Source of the DNA: Thermoplasmata archaeon
GTDB taxonomy: Archaea > Thermoplasmatota > Thermoplasmata > Thermoplasmatales > Thermoplasmataceae
Length of the DNA stretch: 13,287 bases
Direction of reading: 5' to 3'
NCBI GenBank assembly: GCA_021797265.1
Contig: JAJZZZ010000028.1
Coordinates: 1 to 13,287 of the forward strand
Shown here in pieces: positions 7,585-13,287 of the stretch; the first letter of the stretch is position 1; every line of letters starts with the position of its first letter. The notes below the pieces were generated by a model that was not told the DNA's origin, did no database searches, and worked only from the letters and a program-made list of their open reading frames with translations. The translations under genes and the position numbers were made by a program.

Positions 7585-8866
7585 GCCTCGATCCCGGTGT
7601 TACGATTGTGTTTTCCCTGCCCTCTCCAAGCGACAGGACTTCCACAGGAACCTTGAGTTCATTCTCGATGATCCTGATATAGTCCTTCATTTTCTGGGGC
7701 AGCAGACTGTAATCGTGTTTCTTCAGGATTTCAGGGTCCAGCTTTCCCCACGATTCAACCTCCAGGAAACTCAGTTCCAGTTCCTCAAGTTCCTGGAAGC
7801 TCCTTGGGATGTAGTTCAGTTCCTTGCCGTTTTTCTTGTAGGAAGTGCATATTCTGATTGTATCCATTCCTCCGAGTGTATCAAGCCTGGTCAGCGCAAT
7901 AGCGTCCACATCGTTCATCCTTATGGAATACTTGAGCATGGGAAGGTCCAGCCATCCCACTCTCCTTGGCCTGCGTGTCACTGTTCCATACTCGCTGCCA
8001 AGTTCCCTCAGCTTTTCTGCCTGGTCTCCATGAATCTCTGTGGGAAACGGCCCCGCTCCGACTTTTGACATGTAAGCTTTTACCACGCCAAGGACATAGT
8101 CAACCTTCCTGAAGGGAAAACCGGCACCAAGCGACAGTGCCCCTGCCAGGGCGTTGGACGAAGTGACAAACGGGTACATGCCGAAGTCGATGTCAAGCAT
8201 AGTGCCCTGCGCACCCTCAAAGAGTATGTTCTTGCCCTGCTTGTAGAGGTCATAAATCGTAACTTCTGTATATTCAAGGAACGGTTCGAGTTCCTTGCCT
8301 GCTTTGTGGAGATCCTGTGCAATTCTTTCTCTTGCTGCGGCATCAGAGAATTCAGTTCCGGAAAGCAGGTTGAGTTTCATCCGGTATATTATCTCAATTT
8401 TTTCCCTGAGAATCTCAAGGTTCTGGAGATCAGTCATCCTGATGCCTGACCTGGCATATTTGTCTTCATATGTTGGTCCAATTCCCTGGGCAGTGGTGCC
8501 AAGGCTCAGTTTTGACCTTACTTCCTCCTCCCTCTTGTCCAGTTCTTTGTGCATAGGGGTTACAACGTGTGCAAGCTTGCTGATCTTGATTTTAGCCCTG
8601 CATTTGGACGACTTGAGGTTGTTGATCTCAACAATAAGTGCGAGGGGATCAATGACCATTCCATTGCCAAGGATCACGGTTTCACACCTCAGTGATCCGG
8701 AAGGGACAAGCCTGAACTTGTATTTCTCCCCGTCTGCAACCACTGTGTGGCCCGCATTGGCCCCTCCATTGAATCTGACTTCAACCTGGAACTTGTCGCT
8801 CAGAAAGTCTGATATCTTTCCCTTTCCCTCATCTCCGAACTGGAGCCCCAGGACCGCTCCTATCAT
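7571..8866 (-). CDS. purA: Adenylosuccinate synthetase
   Basis: This enzyme joins IMP and aspartate using GTP to make adenylosuccinate, the first committed step from IMP to AMP. The 431 residues match the standard length, unlike the shorter form in some archaea. GLQFGDEGKGK at 7-17 contains the catalytic Asp12, NGGANAGHTVV at 33-43 the catalytic His40, and both are in place. Further typical stretches are GIGPTYEDK, FEGAQGTMLDIDFG, TSSNALAGALSLGAG, RPRRVGWLDLP and LTRLDTLGG. ATG 8866 is supported by AAGGAGTG about 9 nt upstream, one of only two clear SDs in the window. The leader is probably long and holds an inverted repeat. The stop codon lies inside the ExoIII gene's 3' end. Divergent from icd. 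Confidence 0.96.
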   Translation of the reverse strand: MIGAVLGLQFGDEGKGKISDFLSDKFQVEVRFNGGANAGHTVVADGEKYKFRLVPSGSLRCETVILGNGMVIDPLALIVEINNLKSSKCRAKIKISKLAHVVTPMHKELDKREEEVRSKLSLGTTAQGIGPTYEDKYARSGIRMTDLQNLEILREKIEIIYRMKLNLLSGTEFSDAAARERIAQDLHKAGKELEPFLEYTEVTIYDLYKQGKNILFEGAQGTMLDIDFGMYPFVTSSNALAGALSLGAGFPFRKVDYVLGVVKAYMSKVGAGPFPTEIHGDQAEKLRELGSEYGTVTRRPRRVGWLDLPMLKYSIRMNDVDAIALTRLDTLGGMDTIRICTSYKKNGKELNYIPRSFQELEELELSFLEVESWGKLDPEILKKHDYSLLPQKMKDYIRIIENELKVPVEVLSLGEGRENTIVTPGSRLNSL

Positions 8867-8875
8867 TAAGGGACA

Positions 8876-8883
8876 CTCCTTGA
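8876..8883 (-). promoter_or_regulatory. Shine-Dalgarno site of purA
   Basis: The minus strand reads AAGGAGTG about 9 nt before the purA ATG. It suggests a leadered mRNA, unlike most neighbours. Confidence 0.5.
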
Positions 8884-8904
8884 TGGATGAGACTTCCAGT
8901 TGAA

Positions 8905-8919
8905 GGAAAACAGTTTTCC
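8905..8919. repeat. Palindrome in the purA leader
   Basis: GGAAAAC-A-GTTTTCC is a perfect inverted repeat with 7-nt arms and a 1-nt spacer, about 40 nt before the purA ATG. The near-zero spacer suits a dimeric DNA-binding protein better than an RNA hairpin. No regulator is identified. Confidence 0.45.
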
Positions 8920-8953
8920 AGACGTTATGGCGACCGCTAAAACAATCTCGTGG

Positions 8954-8962
8954 CTAAAATAG
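8954..8962 (-). promoter_or_regulatory. Candidate TATA box of purA
   Basis: The minus strand reads CTATTTTAG. Initiation about 25 nt downstream (near 8930) would give a leader of about 60-65 nt containing the palindrome and the SD. Confidence 0.35.
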
Positions 8963-8986
8963 TGAATGCCTGTTGTAGTATTCACT
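8961..8986. repeat. Inverted repeat next to the purA promoter
   Basis: AGTGAAT and ATTCACT are perfect 7-nt arms around 12 nt. Weaker flanking arms TAAAA (8955-8959) and TTTTA (8991-8995) extend the symmetry. It overlaps the edge of the candidate purA TATA box, a place where a bound repressor could block the basal factors. Confidence 0.45.
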
Positions 8987-9072
8987 CAAGTTTTATGGTA
9001 TCTTGCCTAATAACATTTCTGCCTGTATTGAAGCTAATAAACTGATTTTTAACCATTATGAGCTAAGCCTGA

Positions 9073-9083
9073 TTATATAAAAG
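9073..9083 (+). promoter_or_regulatory. TATA box of icd
   Basis: TTATATAAAAG is the best TATA box on the plus strand of this gap. Initiation near 9103 would leave a leader of about 25 nt with no strong SD before ATG 9129. Confidence 0.6.
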
Positions 9084-9128
9084 GAATAGAAAGTATAAGA
9101 CCTTCAAGCAAATTACAGGATTGATACC

Positions 9129-10349
9129 ATGGCTTACATCAAAGTAGTCGACGGACAGGGCATCGATGTGCCAAACAATCCTACAATAGGCTACATCGAA
9201 GGAGATGGAATCGGCCCTGACATTACAAAATCATCAATTGCTGTTATTAATGCAGCACTGGAAATCGCATACAACGGAGATAAGAATATTGTATGGGAGA
9301 AGGTCCTGGCAGGTGAAGAGGCAATGGAAACCACGGGAAAACATCTCCCGCAGGAATCCCTTGACCAGCTCAAGAAGTGCATTGTTTCCATAAAGGGCCC
9401 GCTCACAACTCCAATCGGCCAGGGGTTCAGGAGCCTTAATGTAACATTGAGGCAGTACTTTGACCTCTATGCAAACATCAGGCCTGTGAAATTCTTCCCC
9501 GGTGTACCATCGCCTGTAAAAGCGCCCGAGAAAATGAACATGGTTGTCTTCAGGGAAAACACTGAGGACCTTTATGCAGGAATAGAATGGAAATACGACT
9601 CTCCAGAAGCACACATGGTGAGGAAGTTCCTTTCAGATAATTTTGAGATATCACTCACTGATGACACCGGCATAGGCATCAAGCCTATCAGCAGGTTCAA
9701 GTCGCAGAGGCTTGTGAGGAAGTCCATTGAATATGCCGTCAAGAACAAAAGAAGGAGCGTCACCCTTGTCCATAAGGGCAATATCATGAAGTATACAGAG
9801 GGTGCATTCAAGGAATGGGGCTATGAACTTGCCGCAAGCGATTTCAAGGACACCACTGTTACGGAAGAGGAATACAACAAATCCCCCGATTCATATGAAG
9901 GAAAGGTCATTGTCAAGGACAGGATAGCAGACAACATGTTCCAGCAGGTCCTGACCAGGACAGAGGATTATGATGTCATCGCAACAACAAACCTCAACGG
10001 TGACTATATTTCAGATGCACTGGCAGCACAGGTGGGCGGCCTTGGCCTCGCCCCGGGAGGAAATGTTGGTGATGTCTACGCTATATTCGAAGCAGTTCAC
10101 GGCACTGCACCAAAATATGCAGGGCTTGATGTCGCCAACCCCACATCTCTTATGCTTTCTGGCGAAATGATGCTCAGGCATCTTGGTTGGTTTGAGGCTG
10201 CAGGTATCCTTGAGAGCGCAATTATGTCTGCATACAGGGACCAGAAGGTAACTCAGGATCTAGCAAGGGTACTCAACCTTAAGCCACTGAAATGCTCCGA
10301 GTTCGGAGACGAAGTAATAAAGAGAATGAGGGCCAAGAAACCAGAGTAG
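9129..10349 (+). CDS. icd: Isocitrate dehydrogenase, NADP type
   Basis: This TCA-cycle enzyme oxidises isocitrate to 2-oxoglutarate and CO2. The 406 residues align over their full length with the E. coli-like homodimeric class. Isocitrate-binding residues are present: S102, N104, R108 (RSLNVTLRQ), R118, R142 and Y149 (FRENTEDLYAG), K216 (LVHKGNIMK), and metal-binding aspartates near D292-D296 (NLNGDYISD). HGTAPKYAG at 324-332 keeps the Lys329-Tyr330 pair that in E. coli contacts the 2'-phosphate of NADP, so NADP is the likely cofactor. Ser102 matches the residue phosphorylated in E. coli, but no kinase is visible here. ATG 9129 is fixed by the homologous N-terminus and the promoter. Monocistronic; the convergent ALDH-like gene ends 17 nt downstream. 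Confidence 0.96.
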   Translation: MAYIKVVDGQGIDVPNNPTIGYIEGDGIGPDITKSSIAVINAALEIAYNGDKNIVWEKVLAGEEAMETTGKHLPQESLDQLKKCIVSIKGPLTTPIGQGFRSLNVTLRQYFDLYANIRPVKFFPGVPSPVKAPEKMNMVVFRENTEDLYAGIEWKYDSPEAHMVRKFLSDNFEISLTDDTGIGIKPISRFKSQRLVRKSIEYAVKNKRRSVTLVHKGNIMKYTEGAFKEWGYELAASDFKDTTVTEEEYNKSPDSYEGKVIVKDRIADNMFQQVLTRTEDYDVIATTNLNGDYISDALAAQVGGLGLAPGGNVGDVYAIFEAVHGTAPKYAGLDVANPTSLMLSGEMMLRHLGWFEAAGILESAIMSAYRDQKVTQDLARVLNLKPLKCSEFGDEVIKRMRAKKPE

Positions 10350-10375
10350 GTTTTTACACCTTTCTCCTATTTTTT
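10350..10375 (+). terminator. Pyrimidine/T-rich terminator of icd
   Basis: Right after the TAG stop come TTTTT (10351-10355) and a pyrimidine run ending in TTTTT (10371-10375). This suits hairpin-free archaeal termination and overlaps the last codons of the convergent gene. Confidence 0.45.
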
Positions 10376-11734
10376 CAACTTTATAATCCGGGCCTTTGAA
10401 AACTCCTCGCGGAGGTCAACAATATTTTCGGTCTGGCTGCCCGCTTGCCCACACACTCTGTGCCAGACGCCGCTGTACTGGCCAGGTGCTTCATTGATAA
10501 GCACTTCTGCAAATTCCAGCTTTTCCGAGGCACTGGTTGCAAGATCAATGTCAGAGGTGAACAATGAAGCCTGTACATGGCTGCTGAGTCTATTTGCCGC
10601 CTCTATGGCAGCATCCATGGAACTTACCTGTTCCAGGCATACAAATGGAACACAAGGGTAATCCATGAGTAAAGGTGGACCTGCGGGAAGGTATTCAAGA
10701 ATTGTGGGGGGAATGTAGTTTCCTGATATGTTGCCTCCATAAGCCAGTAGGGCTCCTTTTCCCAATGCTTCTTCAAGCTGCCTGTGGGCTTCAGCTGCAT
10801 AGGAACTGTCGGGCAACGGACCAAAATATGTCCCCTCCTCCACAGCGTTTCCAACACTTATCCTGGAGGCAAGCTCCACCAGCCTGTTCCTGAAATATTC
10901 GTAGGAATCTTCCCTCAGTATGACCTTCCTTGCAGCGGCATAACCGCCGTTGTAACTTGAAAAGGCAGATTCGGCCACACATTCTGCAGCGGTGTCCAGG
11001 TCAGAGTCATCCCAGATAATCACCGGGGAAGAGGATTTACCTGAAATAATGGTTCTCTTCCCTGTGGCTCCTCTCATAACGTTTTTGAATTCGGAATTCG
11101 AACCAAGAAACACGACCTCGCCAAAATGCCCACTCTTCATTATTTCCCTCATGGCCCTGGATTCATTCTGGAGGAAGAGGAGCTGGAATGTGTTTTTCGG
11201 AAGGCCCGATGAGTCCAATATTTTCTTGAGTTCCTCAAATGGCCCGGGAGACAGTGGAGGTGGAACGCATACAACGGAATTGCCACTGGATATTGCAGCA
11301 GCAATAACCTTTGCACTGTGGGAGAAATCCTCAACAGGGGAAGCTGATAAAAGGACTGTTCCCAGGGGGGATCTCCTGTAGAATGACAAGAGTGAGGTGT
11401 CAAAGGGTCCTGTGGGCAATGCCGTGCGACTGGACATCGAGGTGGAAAGAAGGCTGGATGCTGCCATGAATTCCCGGGCAGCCAGGGAAACATCAGCCCT
11501 TGATCCTTTAAGTGGCATTCCAGTTTCCACTGAGATAGATTTTGAAAGTGAGTCCATGGCATTGCCTGTTGATAGGGAAATTGCAGCCAGGCTCTCTGCA
11601 AGGTCGGCACCAGAAAGTGAGGCGAGTTCTGCACATGCAGCCTTTCCAGCGTCCAGGATTTTCAGGGATTCCGCAAGTGTGTTTTCACTGACTTCACGCA
11701 AAACATTTCCAGTGGATTTGTCCCTGACTTCCAT
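10367..11734 (-). CDS. Aldehyde dehydrogenase-fold protein lacking catalytic residues (probable pseudoenzyme)
   Basis: The 455-residue protein follows the ALDH family from end to end: TGNVLREV at 8-15, SPLGTVLLSASP at 122-133, SSGNSVVCVPPP at 149-160, the cofactor-loop motif FLGS at 209-212, DLDTAAECV at 245-253, and a C-terminal half with AAIEAANRLSSHVQASLFT. The catalytic positions, compared by eye with human ALDH2, are gone: the nucleophile Cys302 corresponds to Tyr265 (NGGYAAAR), the general base Glu268 to Ser231, the oxyanion Asn169 to Glu135, and the cofactor Lys192 to Val157. The C-terminal GGVKxSG loop is also degenerate. The frame is open throughout with normal codon use, so this is not a decaying pseudogene. 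It cannot be an ordinary aldehyde dehydrogenase; a binding, scaffold or regulatory role is an inference. ATG 11734 sits close to the predicted transcript start. Confidence 0.85.
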   Translation of the reverse strand: MEVRDKSTGNVLREVSENTLAESLKILDAGKAACAELASLSGADLAESLAAISLSTGNAMDSLSKSISVETGMPLKGSRADVSLAAREFMAASSLLSTSMSSRTALPTGPFDTSLLSFYRRSPLGTVLLSASPVEDFSHSAKVIAAAISSGNSVVCVPPPLSPGPFEELKKILDSSGLPKNTFQLLFLQNESRAMREIMKSGHFGEVVFLGSNSEFKNVMRGATGKRTIISGKSSSPVIIWDDSDLDTAAECVAESAFSSYNGGYAAARKVILREDSYEYFRNRLVELASRISVGNAVEEGTYFGPLPDSSYAAEAHRQLEEALGKGALLAYGGNISGNYIPPTILEYLPAGPPLLMDYPCVPFVCLEQVSSMDAAIEAANRLSSHVQASLFTSDIDLATSASEKLEFAEVLINEAPGQYSGVWHRVCGQAGSQTENIVDLREEFSKARIIKLKK

Positions 11735-11757
11735 GCCATGGGAATGCGGTCAAAGTA

Positions 11758-11766
11758 CAAAATAAG
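11758..11766 (-). promoter_or_regulatory. Candidate TATA box of the ALDH-like gene
   Basis: The minus strand reads CTTATTTTG, centred about 28 nt before ATG 11734. It predicts an almost leaderless transcript and a promoter separate from moaE, which lies 96 nt upstream on the same strand. Confidence 0.4.
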
Positions 11767-11830
11767 GATTGAATCTTCCAGAAAGCACCTGAAACGGCTA
11801 GAACGGGCAATGCGGGGTTGAACCGGAGAA

Positions 11831-12223
11831 CTAGAGGTCCTGGCCATCCTTGACTTCGAATTTCCAGACAGGCAGCTCAGCGTTCATCTCGTCGACAATG
11901 AACTTGCATGCGGAAAGTGCATCCTCCACTCTCCTGGCAGCCACGGTAACAAGGAGGGCACATTCACCCACAGGGATTTTCCCCACTCTCTGTACAACCT
12001 TGACATCCGAAACGCGAAATCTTTCTGTCACATCTTTCTGGATTTTTTCCATGAGTTCTGCGGCAAGGTCTTCATAGGTCTCAAAAACGACAGAACTGAC
12101 GTCGGAAGCATCTGAGAACTTGGTACTGCGAATCATCGCTGTGATCACATTCCTCGCTTCAGGCTCACAGGATTCCGCTTCCTGGGAAACATCAATCTTT
12201 TTGCTGACAATCCTGATACTCAT
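11831..12223 (-). CDS. moaE: MoaE-family molybdopterin synthase large subunit, divergent
   Basis: MoaE with its sulfur carrier MoaD inserts the dithiolene sulfurs into cyclic pyranopterin monophosphate to form molybdopterin. The 130-residue protein shows the family core: YEDLAAELMEKI at 50-61, RVGKIPVGE at 79-87, an ACKFIVDEM helix at 105-113, and LPVWKFE at 117-123. Compared by eye with E. coli MoaE, Lys126 is kept (Lys121) and Glu128 is kept (Glu123), but Lys119 corresponds to Asn114 and the His103-Arg104 pair to Arg98-Val99. These are active-site positions, so catalysis may be weak, altered or absent. No moaD, moaA, moaC or molybdoenzyme gene is in the window. The ALDH-like gene follows on the same strand after 96 nt. 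ATG 12223 follows a good TATA box with about a 10-nt leader. Confidence 0.85.
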   Translation of the reverse strand: MSIRIVSKKIDVSQEAESCEPEARNVITAMIRSTKFSDASDVSSVVFETYEDLAAELMEKIQKDVTERFRVSDVKVVQRVGKIPVGECALLVTVAARRVEDALSACKFIVDEMNAELPVWKFEVKDGQDL

Positions 12224-12253
12224 GAACGGAGCCTAGATTTCATGAACATGGTC

Positions 12254-12265
12254 ATATTTAATTAT
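12254..12265 (-). promoter_or_regulatory. TATA box of moaE
   Basis: The minus strand reads ATAATTAAATAT, predicting initiation near 12233 and a leader of about 10 nt. Confidence 0.5.
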
Positions 12266-12313
12266 GTCCATTGTTGGCATGGAGTATCATCAAGGCTGGG
12301 AATTTTAGCTTCA

Positions 12314-12326
12314 TGGGGTATCCCCA
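12314..12326. repeat. Palindrome directly upstream of the threonine dehydrogenase TATA box
   Basis: TGGGG-TAT-CCCCA has perfect 5-nt arms and abuts the TATA box at 12327. It could be an operator or activator site, or chance; it stands out as GC-rich in an AT-rich gap. Confidence 0.35.
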
Positions 12327-12338
12327 ATTATTTTTAAA
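12327..12338 (+). promoter_or_regulatory. TATA box of the threonine dehydrogenase gene
   Basis: ATTATTTTTAAA is centred about 32 nt before ATG 12365, predicting a leader of under 10 nt. Confidence 0.5.
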
Positions 12339-12364
12339 CGTCCGATAAATCCAGTGGACATCTT

Positions 12365-13287
12365 ATGACTAAGATTCTTGTTACTGGTGCATTGGGGCAG
12401 ATTGGCACTGAACTTGCGGACGAACTTGCGGTCAGGTATGGGAATTCTTCTGTGGTGGTCTCGGACGTCAGAAAACCCCAGGCTGTGGCTGGAGAACTTG
12501 AGTTTGTCAGGCTTGACGTTACCAATCCAGATAACATCGCCGATGTTCTCGCAGAACATGAGATTACAGACATTTTTCACATGGCTGCCATCCTGTCAGC
12601 ATTCGGGGAGAAGGAGCCCGCCCTTGCCTACAGGGTCAACTCAGATGGGACCTTCAATATCCTGGAGGAAGGAAGGAAAGCGGGTGTAAGGAAGGTCATG
12701 ATACCGAGCACAATTGGTGTCTTCGGGGCTGAAACACCAAGAACCAACACGCCGGACATCACAGTACTGAGGCCTACCACCATGTACGGGGTAACCAAGG
12801 TCAATGCTGAACTCCTGGCTCTTTATTACAGGGACAAATACGGCCTCGATGTGCGTGGCCTGAGGTTCCCGGGAATCATCAGTTACCTCACTCCCCCTTC
12901 CGCGGGGACCACGGATTATGCAGTGGATATATTCTATCACGCAGTTCAGGGCAAGGATTACAGGTGTTATCTGAAGAAGGACACTGCCCTCCCCATGATG
13001 TACATGCCTGATGCGCTCCACTCTCTTATCCAGCTCTTTGAAGCTAAGGGTGACAAACTGAGGCACTGCCTTGAATACAATGTTTCCGCCTATTCATTCA
13101 CACCCGAGGAGATTTACAGGGAGATCCGGGAAGTGTATCCTGATTTCAGGATTACCTACGAGCCGGATTTCCGCCAGAAAATCGCTGATACCTGGCCCGC
13201 ATCGCTGGACTCACAGTATGCAAGGGAGGACTGGGGATTTTCACCAAAGTATGACCTTAAGCACACTGTTCAGGATATGATCCAGAA
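12365..13287 (+). CDS. tdh: SDR-type L-threonine 3-dehydrogenase, 3' end cut off by window edge
   Basis: This enzyme oxidises L-threonine to 2-amino-3-ketobutyrate using NAD, starting threonine breakdown to glycine and acetyl-CoA. It belongs to the GalE-like short-chain (extended SDR) class, not the zinc alcohol-dehydrogenase class. The 307 visible codons begin with TGALGQIG (7-14), the dinucleotide-binding GxxGxxG. Asp34 at the end of the second strand favours NAD. PSTIGVFG (114-121) and MYGVTK (140-145) carry the Ser/Thr115-116, Tyr141 and Lys145 catalytic set. GIISY, AGTTDYAVDIF, LPMMYMPDAL and TWPASLDS match, from memory, the Thermoplasma volcanium enzyme of about 317 residues, so only about ten residues are missing. 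ATG 12365 lies just after the predicted transcript start. Divergent from moaE across 141 nt. Confidence 0.92.
   Translation, partial: MTKILVTGALGQIGTELADELAVRYGNSSVVVSDVRKPQAVAGELEFVRLDVTNPDNIADVLAEHEITDIFHMAAILSAFGEKEPALAYRVNSDGTFNILEEGRKAGVRKVMIPSTIGVFGAETPRTNTPDITVLRPTTMYGVTKVNAELLALYYRDKYGLDVRGLRFPGIISYLTPPSAGTTDYAVDIFYHAVQGKDYRCYLKKDTALPMMYMPDALHSLIQLFEAKGDKLRHCLEYNVSAYSFTPEEIYREIREVYPDFRITYEPDFRQKIADTWPASLDSQYAREDWGFSPKYDLKHTVQDMIQ

Noticed and set aside
8295..8903. 202-codon plus-strand ORF opposite purA
   Set aside because: It lies antisense to the strongly conserved purA and its translation resembles no family.
11149..11634. 161-codon minus-strand ORF within the ALDH-like gene in another frame
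   Set aside because: Pro/His/Gln-rich shadow translation; the ALDH-fold frame is recognisable across the same bases.
10367..11734. ALDH-like gene as a decaying pseudogene
   Set aside because: 455 codons without a stop or frameshift, with conserved family motifs along the whole length, point to a maintained protein with changed function.
12267..12283. TCCAT-7 nt-ATGGA inverted repeat between moaE and tdh
   Set aside because: Arms of only 5 nt with a 7-nt spacer are expected by chance in a gap this size, and it does not align with a promoter element.
1..13287. CRISPR array, insertion sequence, tRNA or rRNA
   Set aside because: No regularly spaced repeats, terminal inverted repeats with a transposase, or tRNA/rRNA-like sequence were seen on either strand.

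Overview
The window looks like a piece of chromosome from an archaeon of the Thermoplasmatales (Thermoplasma-like). Three things point there. The right-edge gene is an SDR-type L-threonine dehydrogenase that, from memory, resembles the Thermoplasma volcanium enzyme closely. There is a COG1340-type coiled-coil protein. Most genes are preceded by an archaeal AT-rich TATA-like element about 25-35 nt upstream of the start codon, often leaving little or no leader, while only two genes show a clear Shine-Dalgarno sequence. Arginine is mostly AGG and base composition is moderate. The genus cannot be fixed from this sequence alone. No mobile element, CRISPR array, tRNA or rRNA is visible, and all gaps between genes are under 300 bases.

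Layout, left to right. A CbiB/CobD-family cobalamin gene (minus) runs off the left edge. A coiled-coil protein (plus) and a sugar-1-phosphate nucleotidyltransferase with a beta-helix tail (minus) meet tail to tail with 4 nt between them. Divergent from the latter is an MFS transporter (plus), followed by a 101-residue membrane protein (plus) with its own promoter and a strong SD. A perfect hairpin separates that gene from urocanate hydratase hutU (minus). Divergent from hutU is an ExoIII-family AP endonuclease (plus), whose 3' end overlaps the 3' end of adenylosuccinate synthetase purA (minus) by 14 nt. Divergent from purA, across a 262-nt regulatory gap with inverted repeats, is NADP-type isocitrate dehydrogenase icd (plus). 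Tail to tail with icd is an aldehyde-dehydrogenase-fold protein (minus) that lacks the catalytic residues of its family, then a divergent MoaE (minus). A divergent SDR threonine dehydrogenase (plus) runs off the right edge.

Most of this is core metabolism: cofactor synthesis, sugar nucleotides, histidine and threonine catabolism, purine synthesis, TCA cycle and DNA repair. Genes are mainly monocistronic, arranged as alternating convergent and divergent pairs. I see no obvious multi-gene novel system. The most unusual items are the apparently inactive aldehyde dehydrogenase homologue, the neighbouring MoaE that has lost one of the two catalytic lysines, and a CbiB homologue missing several acidic family positions.
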